Below, one piece after another: positions 1 through 11,079 of a stretch of DNA of 64,000 bases; position 1 is the first letter of the stretch; the number at the start of each line of letters is the position of its first letter. Below the pieces are notes generated by a model. The model saw nothing but the letters and a program-made list of their open reading frames with translations, searched no databases and had not been told where the DNA came from. The stretch lies in contig JAQFVV010012530.1 of the NCBI GenBank assembly GCA_028023455.1, positions 122,001-186,000 of the forward strand. Reading direction: 5' to 3'. The translations under genes and the position numbers were made by a program. Source of the stretch: Epiperipatus broadwayi. Taxonomy: Eukaryota > Onychophora > Udeonychophora > Euonychophora > Peripatidae.

Positions 1-317
1 TGCTTAAACAGAGAAAGCATTTAAAATATCTCTGTCAGGACTCCCCCCCCAAACCTCTGACCAATGGTTTCATGCTTTGGCACTCCTCAGAGAGGCACTA
101 TGGTAGCTTCAGACATAGATCTAAACCAACTCAAAGCCAGCATTTGTCAATAGATAACTTTTAGATAAATGCTGGATTTGGGTTGGTATTTTTAGATCTA
201 GTGTCTGAAGCTATCCTAGCACCTCTCAGAGGAATGCCAAAGCATGAAACCATAGTCAGAGGTTGGGGGGGGGGGGTTCCTGACAGAGATATTTTAAATG
301 CTTTCTCTGGCTAAGCA
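1..317. mobile_element. Foldback (long inverted repeat) MITE-like element
   Basis: The first and last ~150 bases are near-perfect reverse complements. The start TGCTTAAACAGAGAAAGCAT pairs with the end around 298-317, and matching continues inward through a C-tract (left) and G-tract (right) to a short AT-rich centre near 150-167. There is no coding capacity. The window begins at the element's edge, so the left boundary and any target duplication cannot be judged. It is a non-autonomous foldback or MITE; the superfamily is unknown. Confidence 0.8.
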
Positions 318-657
318 TTTATCACAAAGCTTGTTGAGCAATTGGTAATGCTCATTGTTTACTATACTGTATTTTTATTTTTTTTAATAAAATCTTATTT
401 TAATCTTCCTGACACAATTCAATAACATTCATCAGAAATATTTTTCTGGCTCATATTTTCTATTAATAAATCCAATGTTTACCAACAAAATCAATTTTTG
501 TGGTTACAACTTCAGCTGTTTCTGAAGTGTCAGTAACAGTGACACAAATTTGACTTTCTTAGCTTATTTCTTTAAAAATGATTCATTCTATTTGAACAAA
601 CATTCATTTTCTTAAATTACATTTAAAAGACATTTTATCAAATGAAATACTGTGTTA
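318..657. other. AT-rich gap, nothing recognised
   Basis: Plain AT-rich sequence with short homopolymer runs. I see no coding frame, RNA or clear repeat here. Confidence 0.5.
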
Positions 658-1778
658 CAGGAGCTTCTGGCCCATGGCCTAACTCTGGCCCTCAAAGTCT
701 CCCAGCCAGACTCTGAACATTTCCAAAAACATATTATAGAACAAATATTAAATTAAGAATTAAGTAAAATATAATACTTATTTTTTCAATACATGTTTAT
801 CTTTATTCAGTCTTTATAAAATGTCAGTTCATTGTATTTGAGAGGTAATATTTTAATAAGTTATCTGTATTGTGTAGTTTGACTATAGATTTAACCTATG
901 ATGCTGGGTGTATTTTGTTTGTCTTTATAGTGATATCACAAAATAAAATTAAAATTTTGCTTCATTTTGTTATTATTATATTGCACTTAACTTTTTATTA
1001 AGATGGCTACACTGAATAAGGTTAAAAAAGTGAGACAGAAAATAACTATTTCAAGAGAAATGGACAAATACATAGAAAGAAATGGGAAATTAATGTGTCT
1101 GATATATCTGGGAAATATTTCACTTAATAAAGAACACAATATTAAGACACTATTTATCAAAACATTATGATTATAACAAAATTGTTGTGAAACCACTAAA
1201 CATCACATGATCACCATTTCTTATGCTTGCTGATAACTGTTACTGTGTGGAGAGTTTTGCCTGTTTTAAAATTGTTGTGGGGGAAAGGGGGTAAAAAACT
1301 TGAAGAGGAGTTTGAACAAGTAACTGACATGTTTCCAAAAAAGTACAAACAAATCCAAAAATTTTGCGAAAGTAAATTACATCATTTAAAAATAAAGACA
1401 AAAAATTGAAAACCATTTTCTGAAGGAAAGTTTCTAAAAGATGACAATAACTGTTGTAAAATTAATTTGTCCAAAATATAAAAAAAAATTGAGAATATAA
1501 ATATGTCTGAAGAATAGTTATATGACAAATTGGGAAAATGATCATCAAATGGGGAACACTCATTAATAATAAAGATGTTACTTTATTTTAAATTCACAAA
1601 AAGTTAAAATTGTCTGCCAGTTGAGAAGATTATCCATCCCTAATGATTAGTGGTGAATTAATTAAATTTGCAATCAAATAGAACCGGTTAATTTTCAAGT
1701 CGATAATTTTGTATGATTTACAAGTGATATTATAAATAGTTCAGTGGCCTTTGGCAGATAAAAAATTCGCCAACCCTG
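658..1778 (+). mobile_element. Decayed hAT-type DNA transposon
   Basis: The left end begins CAGGAGCTTCTGGCC and the right end, read on the minus strand, begins CAGGGTTGGCGAATT. Both fit the CAG-type hAT terminus with a following GGCC patch. The flanking octamers CTGTGTTA (650-657) and CTGTAATA (1779-1786) agree at six of eight positions, as expected for an old 8-bp hAT target duplication. Inside, a short frame starting at 1003 resembles the N-terminal BED zinc finger of hAT transposases. The element is much shorter than an autonomous hAT (usually 2.5 kb or more), so most of the transposase, including the catalytic region, is missing. The superfamily assignment rests on termini plus this fragment. 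Confidence 0.6.
1003..1170 (+). pseudogene. hAT transposase N-terminal BED-finger remnant
   Basis: The frame begins ATGGCTACACTGAATAAG and encodes a lysine-rich start followed by a stretch containing the pattern REMDKYIERNGKLMCL, then a KEHNIKTL segment. In hAT and ZBED proteins the BED region typically reads as an aromatic patch, a 'gK-x-x-CLIC' strand, and 'KEYNLRRH...H'. Here the first cysteine is retained, but the second cysteine and both histidines are lost or altered, so the finger cannot bind zinc. A further piece at about 1285-1405, with an EEEFEQ segment and charged helix, may be the linker that follows. The frame is broken and not a functional gene. Confidence 0.5.
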
Positions 1779-1786
1779 CTGTAATA

Positions 1787-1997
1787 TATCAAACTTTGAT
1801 GGAAAAAAGTGAAGAAAAATGCGTATATTCTCAGTGCCTTTATTTAAAAAAATGTAATTAATAAATAAAATTGCATTGGTATAAATGAGCGTGCTGCAAG
1901 TTGAAAAAATGGCAAATTATTGTTATTTCTAAATTACCAATTTTTAATCATTTTTATGTAAGAATTAAAAAAACGTAGACTTCCCAATTAAACAAGT
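1787..1997. other. AT-rich gap, nothing recognised
   Basis: Between the hAT remnant and the next foldback. No coding frame or structured element is visible. Confidence 0.4.
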
Positions 1998-2310
1998 AAT
2001 ATGTCTAAATGTGCTAAAATGCAAAGCAATGGTGAAGCTAAGTATAAATTGTAATAATAATTGACAGTGCTTTCGAGAAGTTTTATTTTCTCATAATCAT
2101 GGCAAATGTGTTGTATGAGCACATAGAAAATGTATGTGACAAATGTAAAGTGCATACATTTAAATATTTATTGCATATATTTTCTATGTGCTCACACAAC
2201 CCACTTGCTATGACTATGAGAAGATAAAACTTCTTGAAAGTGCTCAGTCAATTATTATTACAATTTATACTTAGTTTTATGATTGCCTGCATTTTAGTGC
2301 AGACATATTA
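1998..2310. mobile_element. Foldback element with ~130-bp arms
   Basis: The segment from TAATATGTCTAAATGTGC (1998) onward pairs with the reverse complement of the segment ending at 2310. The best-matched core is CTAAGTATAAATTGTAAT at 2038 against its complement ending at 2276. Pairing continues inward to a short AT-rich loop near 2135-2170. It has no coding capacity and no convincing target duplication. Arm divergence of roughly 10-15 percent by eye implies an old insertion. Confidence 0.8.
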
Positions 2311-2589
2311 ATCATTTTTATATTTTATTTACATTTTTTCTGAATAGCCTATAATTAAAAAAATGTTACTTGTATTTAAATAATTTTTATTTCTAGATTT
2401 TGGCATAATATATTTGGAAAAAGATTTTTGATTTCCTATATACTATATACAGTTCATTTGGGTGAATGTACACATGGTTTACATAGTCCACTTAAATCTT
2501 AACTAAGAGTATTAATAGAATTTCTCCAATTCCCTATCGATATAATAGGGTTTAAAAAACTTATAGCAACAGTTTTCAGAGTTGATTTC

Positions 2590-3380
2590 TTATGATATCT
2601 AAAGCAATTCATTCCAGATTGAAACAAAATCACCAGTGATCTTTATATTCAATTCTTGTCTCCAAAATATCCAGAAATTGCTGACAAAATTACAAAATCA
2701 TCAAACAATGCTGAAAAGAGACCAAAGAAAAATTAAACTTTCCAAGATCTAGTTGGTGGATATAGAAGTATCTCTAAAAAAAACTACTACAGAAGCAGCC
2801 AATCATGTTGCCAACAATATAAATCATATTTTTAAACTTTGATTGACAAAATAAGAAAAGGAAACATCATTGAGGCAGAAATGCAAACGTGTTTTTCATA
2901 ATATTCCACTAATATCAATTTGATAAAAACAGTACATATTAATGAAGCTGAACTTGCCCTTGATTGCTTTAAATCAGGAAGGGTACCAAGAATAGACAGG
3001 ATGCCAGCAAAAAGTTTAGAACCTAAAGCTAAAGCTAATGTTATTAATACAAAAATTATTCTAAAAAATTTAGTATGAAAGTAAAATTAGAGCAGTTTTA
3101 AAACCAATAAACCTAACAAAAGGCCAAAAAATTACCATCCAATATTATTTGTTCTACAAGATTTTTGAAAGAATCATATTAGTAAGAATTTTACCAATAT
3201 TTGAAAGCCATCTACCTATTTTTTAGAGAAGAAAAAAATGTTCTTTGAAATTCATATGGAAATGCTTTTCAAAATAAATTTAAAAAACAGATGCTATTAT
3301 CATTAATCTTATGACAGCTTATGCTTCTTTTGAAATAAATCGTCTAAAAATGTTTGCAATAAATGAGACTTTTTGTTTAA
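2590..3380 (+). pseudogene. Decayed LINE reverse transcriptase fragment
   Basis: Broken plus-strand frames carry recognisable stations of a non-LTR reverse transcriptase in the right order. Near 2940-3030 there is a NEAELALDCFKSGRVPRID segment, like the 'ik.lk.gkapG.DgI' region before the RT fingers. Near 3140-3200 there is an FYKIFERIILVRI segment, matching the conserved 'yKifERil..ri' helix. Near 3300-3350 there is a LMTAYASFEIN segment at the place of motif A ('DLsaAFDtvn'), with the catalytic aspartates lost. Stops and frameshifts are frequent. It is a dead LINE fragment; the clade is unresolved. Its 3' end runs into the foldback arm that follows. Confidence 0.7.
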
Positions 3381-3966
3381 TTTATTAGCACAGCATTCAT
3401 ATGTAATTTTTATAGAAGAGATTTGCATCCTATGTACATGTGCTGTAATGTTGTTTTAATACCTCAATGATGTTTTATTGAGTACAAAGGATACTCTCAA
3501 ACCAAAGCTCAAGATAAGAGACTTTGAAAAGATAAGAGTGACCATTTTATCTTTGTATCTAAATTCACTTATATAGGCCAATCTAAAGCATCTTGGAATG
3601 AAAGATATATACAAATACTGCACTAGTATATTAAATAGAAAGTAACAATGATTTTAATATTCCATAATATTAATAGGCAGTAAATCAGAAGATTTTTCAA
3701 TAGTTAATATGTAGAATAAAAGTTAATGGATGTAAAGTGATTAATGGAAGCACTTCAAACTCTCATTCCAAGAAACTTTACATTGATCTATTTAAGTGAA
3801 TTTATGTACAAAGATAAGATGACTGCTTTCATCTCTTAAAACCTCTATCTTATTTATGCTTTGGTTTGAAAGTATCCTTCATACTCAACAAAACATCATT
3901 GAGGTATAAACACAACATTATAGAACTTGCATATGGTATGTAAACCTCTTCTCATGAAAAGTCTCA
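3361..3966. mobile_element. Foldback / inverted repeat with ~200-bp arms
   Basis: The left arm (about 3410-3606), including ATACCTCAATGATGTTTT and the AACCAAAGCTCAAGATAAG stretch, matches the reverse complement of the right arm (about 3761-3960). An AT-rich 150-bp spacer separates them. The arms are imperfect, with small indels, and the outermost GAGACTTTT ends pair at 3367 and 3964. The left arm abuts decayed LINE sequence, so either the element captured part of it or the LINE was truncated by it. Confidence 0.75.
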
Positions 3967-4640
3967 AATGCAGAATCATTAATTTATTTGACAAAATGCT
4001 CTCCAGTAAAAAAATTCAAAATTTTATAGACTGAATAGCCACAAGGTACAGTTCTTTCATGTATTTAGAACCAGAGCACTACATGGCCTCTATGGACCAA
4101 AAGTGTCCAAAAGTGGTAATCTCTTCCAATTTAAGTCAACCCTAAATTTTAAGTGGGGGGGGGAGCAGAAGTACTGCGAGAGTTAAAGGCATAAAGTAAT
4201 ATATATTTTTCTTTCTTCTGCTTCAAAACAATGCTCTCTCATAATCAGTTACTTATGGACTTAACATTTCTTTCACCATTCTATAAGGATCTGGAAATGA
4301 CTGCATTATGTGGAAAGTCATAGGTTGCTCTCAGCGAATCTGTTGTAAATAAATGCTAAAAAAATCTTAATATGATTTTATAAATTCAAAAAAGCTACAG
4401 AGATGCAAAGATAAAATATTAAGAGTAGTTAGAGTCACTTTCCCCCTTGACGCCTTCATATCCGTGACTTCCATATCAAGAGCTATCAAATATTAATAAG
4501 AATATTAAAACTTTTTACATTTTAATTTTTTTATTCCACTGTATATATAGTATATACATATATTTATTATGTTCAGTGGTAGTCATCGAAGGATTAGGAT
4601 TAGTTTTTCAAAAGAAAATAAAAAGATAAGTAAAGCACAA
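3967..4640. other. AT-rich gap with a G-tract
   Basis: No coding frame or known element. A run of guanines lies near 4155. Past 4500 the sequence is TA-rich and leads into the trinucleotide repeat. Confidence 0.4.
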
Positions 4641-4645
4641 ATAAT

Positions 4646-4747
4646 AATAATAGTAGTAGTTGTAGTAGTAGTAGTGGTATAGGAGTAATAGGAGTAATAG
4701 GAGTAGTAGGAGTAGTAGTAGTAGTAGTAGTAGTAGGAGTAGTAGTC

Positions 4748-4819
<72 letters not shown>
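4646..4819 (+). repeat. (TAG)n microsatellite, left flank of the LINE
   Basis: TAG/AGT trinucleotides begin imperfectly at about 4646 (mixed with TTG, TGG and GAG variants) and become near pure from 4745 to 4819. LINE sequence starts immediately after. The same trinucleotide in the same orientation resumes at 9617 on the far side of the LINE. The tyrosine- or leucine-only reading frames across this repeat are translation artefacts. Confidence 0.95.
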
Positions 4820-4951
4820 CAATATACACCAAAGTCAACTTCATTATATTACGCAAGAATTATATGACCAATATACTAACAATTTTAATAAAACGATTCC
4901 ACTACCGCTATTAACGTCGTTCAAAAGTTTTCATAGCGATAAATCACTCAT

Positions 4952-6148
4952 AATGGCGGTAACAAATACGGACGCCAAATTATTTAAATTTCCAATAGAT
5001 GAATTTTATGACAAATAACAGATATTTGTGTTTTGAATTTCACAACAAGACACAAAAAGATATTTTTAGAAAGCACGTCAAATTTTTAAATAACAAAATT
5101 ATTTGCTATATCAATACAGAGCACGCTCTCATGACACAAGGCATAATTAAAAATTGTCATATTGGTTTCACGGATGCAAATTTACAATCGCTATTGGAAA
5201 ACTACGGAAAAATAACAAATTTTAATTTTTTAATGGAGAAAAGAACACCAATTCCAATTAGAATGAATGCAGTGACATTTAATATACAATTAAATAAAAT
5301 GTGACTGCATTAGACATACCAACAGTATTCCCCACAGGTAAATTACCGCTTGTTATTACCTTTAGAGGCACACCTCCTCAGTGTTTTTCCTGTAAACAGT
5401 GCACACACGTGATAAGAGGCTGTCCTAAAAGAATATGTGACAATTGTGGCCTCAAATCAAGTGAAAGGCACCGATGTCCAGTTCTTTCGAATACAATGCC
5501 CTCAGTCAGTGATAAAACTATCAAGACAAGTGAAGAACAAATGCCCACCCCATTCTCTTTAAATAACACACAAACGCAATTGGCAAGTTTATTAAACCCA
5601 GATAATAAACCTATCGTATCTCCTCTAGACACACAGATGCAAATAACAAATAGCTTAAACACAGCTAATTCCACACTAGATTCAAATGATGAACAAGAAA
5701 TAGAAGTGGCCTCCTATTATTATAGTGATGAAGAGCCCAGCAACCACAGAATACAACAAACAACTAAGCTTAAAAAAATAAACCAAAATAAACAATAAAC
5801 TGAAATCAATAAACATTCACACCAAATTACCACTCAAATGGATACCACGGAAACAGCAGAATCTCTGACAGCTTAACAGACTCTTGTAAACCAGTCAAGA
5901 AGAAACACAAATCTAATAAACAGAATGTCAACTCAACAACTTCACCCCAGGAACTGTATTGGACAAGACAACACCCCACAGGAAAATCAGAACAATTAGC
6001 ACAACAGCTCGATTACACTGCAGGAGTGGACATCCACTGCAGGAAACTGAGAAAAAAGAAGCAATTGGCTGCCTCTAGTACTGAAAATTCAGCAATAGCT
6101 GCAGATGCAAGTATTGACAATCAAACCATTTTACCACAAGAGGTTTGA
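4952..6148 (+). pseudogene. LINE ORF1 (RNA-binding, CCHC zinc knuckles), frameshifted
   Basis: ORF1 proteins coat the element's RNA in cytoplasmic particles. The most upstream in-frame ATG is at 4952 (MAVTNTDAKLFKF). A frameshift near 5010 moves the frame to the one running to 5304, which includes a segment resembling an RRM-type fold (a DANLQSLLENYGKI helix, then a strand). A second shift at about 5300 leads into the zinc region. The knuckle C-F-S-C-x4-H-x4-C at about 5380-5425 is a perfect CCHC. A second cysteine cluster (C-x2-C ... H-x-C) follows at about 5440-5480, as in many LINE Gag-like proteins. After the stop at 5798 a further shifted frame continues to a stop at 6148, rich in Ser, Thr, Gln and Lys. 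At least three breaks make it non-functional. Confidence 0.75.
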
Positions 6149-6181
6149 ACACTAATCCACACACCCCACTTTAGCTAGAAA

Positions 6182-9100
6182 ATGAATCTAATTATCACTA
6201 CAGTCAATGTGAGGGGAATCAATTCCACAAAAAGAATGCATGCAATTACAGATTGGGGTTTACGCATTCACCTTCTCATTTGCTTTTTTTCACTGAGACT
6301 AAATATTCCGTTAACTCCAGCTTTAAGCCAGACCGTTACTTAAACAAATTTGTCTATAACAAGTTCTCAATTTCCAACTACTCAGCAGCAGGCATTGGTT
6401 TTTTGATTCACCACACCTCTCCAATCCAATCCTTTAAAATATTATACTGTGACCAGCATATGATAATATTGTCACTTCATAATAAAGATTTTAAACTGAA
6501 CATTATATCACTGTACTTATATAATAAATCTACACTAATTCATCAACTGATCAACACCATTAACCTACACCTATCTACAAACCCATAATGCTAGGTAATT
6601 TCAACATGACATATGAGGATTTCATAAGAAAATATTTGCAATATATTAACAAGAAACTGAAGAGTGCAGATGGTTTCTTTCCTTCAAATGCAATTTCATT
6701 TTACAATAGACAGCATTCAACATTAATAGATTTACTCTTTTATTCACCTGAACTCCACTTTCAAATAAAACCTTCACTTCATCCAGTCCCTTTCTCAGAC
6801 CATAATGCTCTAAAAGTTGAAATCAGCCTACCTACATATACCCAGCCAACCCTGTCATTATCCAACACTACTCGTCTTCTACTTAAAGCCAATGCGCCAG
6901 AAGCTGTATTGTCGGAAATTTATATACACTTGAACAGATTAAACATTTTATCTCTAGCCCCAGCAGAAGCCTGGTTTACTTATATCAACATCCTCACCAC
7001 TACAATCAAACGTTACACAATGAGAAATCCACCACCCACCAAAACATTAAATAAACTAGAATTGATAAGGGACAAATTAAATTCCACAACAGCCAATCCA
7101 CAGTCAATAAACACTGTTCTTCAGCTTAAGCAGGAATATAAAGACACACAACTCATACTGGCAAACTATATATCAATTAAAAAAGCTAAACTATATCTTA
7201 GAGACACCCACAACTGGACGACAGGCTACATTCATTGGGCTCTGGGATATAGTAGTGAAAGCCCAACCCCATCATCCATTCTCATAGCAGATCAGATAAT
7301 CACAGGTGAGAATATGATTTTCCCTATATTAGATCACTTTAAAACATGATTTCAACAAAGACCTAAACCCAATCTGGGTCAATTTTATTTTGGGATATCA
7401 AATAAATCGCATAGTATCACCAAAAAAGACATTGAAGTAAAAATAAGCAGCATGCCAAATCATGCACACCCAGGACTTCATGCCATCCCGAAATTTCTAT
7501 TTCACCATCTTAACTATTACACTATTCCTATAATATATAATATGTTGACTTTTTTGTCTCAACAGATACACAATATCCATCTACTATACCCAGTTTCAAT
7601 AGTTCCATTTTTAAAAAAGACCATACAGCCATCCCCACTTCACAATTTAAGGCCAATTTCAATGTCACCACTCATAATAAAAATCATTGAGTCCATTATT
7701 AAGGACAAAATTCAGCCTTTAATACTCCCGCATCTGTCTAAATTCCAATTTGCCAAAAAAGGCAACTCCATACCAGAAGCACTAATGCTATTTAGAATCA
7801 TACAGGAAGATATTAAAACCAAAAGAAAGGCAGCACCAGTGGCAGTTCAGCTAGACATAGAAGCAGCATTTGACTCTGTGCCAGTTGATAGCCTTCTTTG
7901 TTTAATAGGCAAATACAACATTCCAACACCAATAATGTATATACTGGCTAACTTATTAATAAATAGAAGCCTACAAATAACCCTCAATGGAAAAACATCA
8001 CCTTCTTTCATTCCACATAATTCTATACCACAGGGCTCTCCACTCAGCTCGCTTCTATTCATCACTTTTATTAATCCACTTCTTGCAGAAATAGAAGCAA
8101 AGCTCCCGGGTGTGTACTCCCATACACTTAGACAAACAATTAAGCATCTCACCTACATGGATGATGTAATAGTCCTCCTCCCCTCAAAACAAATGTTACC
8201 AGATTTACATAAAATATTAGAAAAATATTCAACACAATATCAATTGAAATTTAATCAGGAAAAAATGGCTGTGTGGTCCCTACTCACAGGCTCACCAATT
8301 AAGACAATAAACTCTCATGCCCCCCACCCTTTTCTTGGAATACCTTTCCACCTTTCCACAAATCAAGCCAGAATTTTAATACAAAATAACTTACTAAATT
8401 CAATCAATAAATTAATCAATTCTTTAACTAAAGCATATTTATCAATTCATAGTAAAATTTCTTTGATCAATATGTTAATTTTTCCTAAAATTAATTATTA
8501 TGCCCCAATTATTAAATTCACCAACTCATTTATTCGCAAGATCAATTCATTGTGCACACAGTTAATTTGGAACAAAAAAACTGTATCCATTAGTATCAAC
8601 AAGTTACAAAAACATTCCAAAGATAATGGCCTTTCACTACACAGCATTACTACTTTTTTTTTCAAAAGGCATATAACACTATTCAAAAAATTATCAGCAA
8701 CTTTGAGTTTGGTGAAGTTTTCATTCCAATAGTTCCAACAGATACACCTCCACCCACTAGTAACAAATTCATACATAACCTTTTAGTTTTAATAAATATG
8801 TACAATAAGCAGAATGATCAAACAGCAAATAAATTAAAATACTGGGATGCATATCAAATTATAAATGCAAACTCTACCACTCATTGCCATAGCAGTAGTC
8901 TTTCAATATCAAATAAGACACTTATACAAAAATTCAAATATTGGCACCTAGAACCAAAATATCTTGACTTCTTAGTAAAGATTAATCTTGATGCCTTACC
9001 TACTAATTATTTTCTGACAACAAGAATGAAAAATGCCAACCTCAATCCAATATGTGTGCTTTGTCATAGGGATGAGGAGACCATTAACCATATTATCACT

Positions 9101-9403
9101 GACTGTCATGCTCTTAACATTTATAGAGAACTAATTGCAACACTCACTGGGAGTAATGATACCATACTATTGTTATTAATTAATGCAATACAGACAGGTA
9201 ATTTTACCTCAATCAGAATACACACGTACCTTTTTTTCACTCTCTGGTTTGTGCGCTGTCATTTTGTATTCAACCCCACTTCTCGCAAATACAGAACAAT
9301 TTACCTTAATAAACTACAAGCAATAAAGAAGAGGGACCAAATACTTGCCCCATTTGGACTATTCACAGACACTTGGCAATCAATTCAGATGCCAACAACC
9401 TAA
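6182..9403 (+). pseudogene. LINE ORF2: APE endonuclease + reverse transcriptase + C-terminal zinc region, frameshifted
   Basis: This enzyme nicks genomic DNA and reverse-transcribes the element RNA at the nick. The start MNLIITTVNVRGIN (6182) is a typical APE endonuclease opening. A shift near 6260 is followed by an ETK catalytic segment, GIGFLIH, then MLGNFN at 6588 where the family has GDFN, so a metal-site Asp appears as Asn. ST-x-IDLL and FSDHN (about 6720-6800) complete the nuclease. After another break (7349-7452) the reverse transcriptase runs from 7452 to 8732: NLRPISM, QLDIEAAFDSV (motif A), IPQGSPLS (motif B), YMDD (motif C, about 8153-8164, intact). The final frame (8798-9403) carries C-x2-C-x9-H-x5-C at about 9050-9105. 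Three or more frameshifts make it a pseudogene. Confidence 0.85.
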
Positions 9404-9616
9404 TCACAATCCCACAATTACTGACAGAAAAAACATTACCCGAAGAACTTTATTTATTTATTTTTTATTGTCATAAAACCTGCCCATTAACTGACCTTTT
9501 CCCACTTCAATACTTGTTATTTCACTGTAAAATGCAATGTAACTAATGAAATAATGTAAGTTACCTATTTTTTTCACTATGTATAACATTTTTACTTAAT
9601 AAAGCTGTTTTAAAAC

Positions 9617-9662
<46 letters not shown>

Positions 9663-9841
9663 AGTAGTGGTAGTAGTAGTAGTAGTAGTGGTAGTAGTGG
9701 TATTAGTAGTAGTAGTAGTAGTAGTAGTAGTAGAGTAGTCGTTGTCATCGTCATAGTCGTCGTAGTCATAGTAGCGGTAGCAGTAGCAGTAGCAGTAGCA
9801 GTAGTAGTAGTAGTAGTAGCAGCAGTAGAAGTAGCAACAGT

Positions 9842-9876
<35 letters not shown>

Positions 9877-10065
9877 TAGTAGTAGTGGCAGTGTAATGGT
9901 GGTGGCTGTGGTGGCGGAGGTGGCGGCGGTGGTGGCTGTGGTAGCGGTGGAGGCGATGTTGTGGTGGTGGTGGTAGCGGTAGTGGCAGCAGCAGTAGCAG
10001 TAGCAGTAGCAGTAGTAGTAGTAGCAGCAGTAGCAGTAGCAGCAGCAGCAGCAACAATAACACAA
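9617..10065 (+). repeat. Compound trinucleotide repeat (TAG, CAG, TGG)
   Basis: It starts as pure TAG right at the LINE 3' end (9617-9655), then degrades into TAG/TGG, a GTC/GTA mixture (9730-9790), CAG/TAG interspersions (9775-9895), a GGT/GGC-rich part (9897-9975) and CAG/TAG again to about 10060. All subunits differ from TAG by one base, suggesting one array that mutated and re-expanded locally. The long Leu, Tyr, Thr or Ala frames across it are artefacts. Confidence 0.95.
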
Positions 10066-10209
10066 TCGAGATGATTCTAAGATTATATAATTATACAAAC
10101 CGATCAGTCAAATCTCTAATAAAAGCAATATTGCACCTTTTTAAAATGTCTTTAGGATATTTTCTATAATACAAATGAGGTCTGCCTCTCTTATGAAAAT
10201 CGTGTTCAA

Positions 10210-10300
10210 GCATTGGTGGCTGAGCAGTTAGCACAGCTGCCTTATAAGCATTTGTCCCAGGTTTGCTTCCCGGTAAATGCTTTGACACATGAAAAAAAAA
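10210..10300 (+). mobile_element. tRNA-derived SINE with poly(A) tail (SINE-A)
   Basis: GCATTGGTGGCTGAGCAGTT opens like a tRNA acceptor stem plus A box. An anticodon-arm-like region with CCTTATAAGC follows, then the B-box-like GGTTTGCTTCC at about 10260. It ends in the family tail AATGCTTTGACACATG and nine A residues. The same head and tail appear at 32276-32380 (minus), 32978-33095 (minus) and, internally deleted, at 36593-36661 (plus). No clear target duplication is seen here. Confidence 0.7.
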
Positions 10301-10409
10301 AGTTGATTTTAAAATATTTTTCCATGAAGCATTGTATTATTCATTTATTTCACATATCCAATCCAATAATGAAATGATTTTACAATAGTGGATTATCCAA
10401 TATCTTATT

Positions 10410-11030
10410 AATCAAGATGAAAAGCATTGATTGGTCTTATGGTCTTGAAAAATGAATGATCAATGCAAGATTTTCTAAAAGAGTATTTTATGATGAACTT
10501 CAGCATGGTTTTTTGTGAAAGAGGTAGATCCAGTCTATGTTATTTATAAGGATTATCTCAAAGACATTCTAATAAGTCCAATGTTAATTGTTTTGATTGG
10601 GAAGATATGGATGAGAATGGAATACATTGGAGGGCCATATTTAATATGGTGTTGACATAATTCAGAAAAAAAAGTTTTCTAAATGGAGAAATTAAAAGAT
10701 AACATTTTAAAATATCAAGTAAATGGGCAATGGATTAGCATATTCTATATGTGATATGCGTTTCAAAGATTGGTTCGCATAATCATCATAAAATTCATTT
10801 CTAGAGTAGTTTCTAACTTTCATTCTTTTTTCTTTTTCTGTCATTGTTGCTTTTTTTTTCCTTTTTTTTTTTTTGGAGTTGGAAAGGCCATATTCATTTA
10901 TGAGTGGTTCTTGTATTTTTGAAATTTTATATATTGTCTTTAAATAAAATATTTCTAATTCCTTGATGTAAATTAAGTAAAATAGTAAACCATATATTGC
11001 AACAGTTATTTTTGAATGATACAATATCTT
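10410..11030 (+). pseudogene. LINE C-terminal fragment (Jockey/CR1-like, zinc-finger tail)
   Basis: Broken plus-strand frames carry the end of a LINE ORF2. At about 10460-10540 an ARFSKRVFYDEL segment matches the family's 'r.pk.lfygEL', and a conserved region follows. At about 10750-10800 an ICDMRFKDWF segment matches the terminal C2H2 finger ('CP.C.r.F.srIGL.sH'). The same two blocks occur in the same order at 31720-32090, so this is a second copy of that LINE. Several stops show it is dead. The RT core is absent here, and part of it lies next door in opposite orientation (11080-11485). Confidence 0.65.
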
Positions 11031-11079
11031 ATGTTTTAATTCGTTAAAAGCAGTATCAGCATATTAGAATCTAGGTTGG

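Larger units (their letters stand above)
4820..9616 (+). mobile_element. Near full-length non-LTR retrotransposon (LINE-1 of this report)
   Basis: A 4.8-kb element with the canonical two-ORF LINE layout: 5' leader (4820-4951), an ORF1 with CCHC zinc knuckles (4952-6148), and an ORF2 with APE endonuclease, reverse transcriptase and C-terminal zinc region (6182-9403). A ~210-bp 3' UTR with AATAAAG near 9598 follows. There is no poly(A) tail; the 3' end passes directly into (TAG)n, and the 5' end is also preceded by (TAG)n. Both ORFs carry several frameshifts, so this copy is dead but fairly recent. The RT is related to those at 34647-35452 and 40983-42671 (shared AFDSV, IPQGSPLS and YMDD). Clade not assigned with certainty; a Tx1/L1-like group is possible. 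Confidence 0.85.

Noticed and set aside
4583-4856. Minus-strand reading frames made almost only of Tyr or Leu
   Set aside because: They are translations of the TAG/CTA trinucleotide repeat, not proteins.
9596-10098. Long Leu/Thr/Ala/His frames on the minus strand
   Set aside because: Artefacts of the compound trinucleotide repeat next to the LINE.
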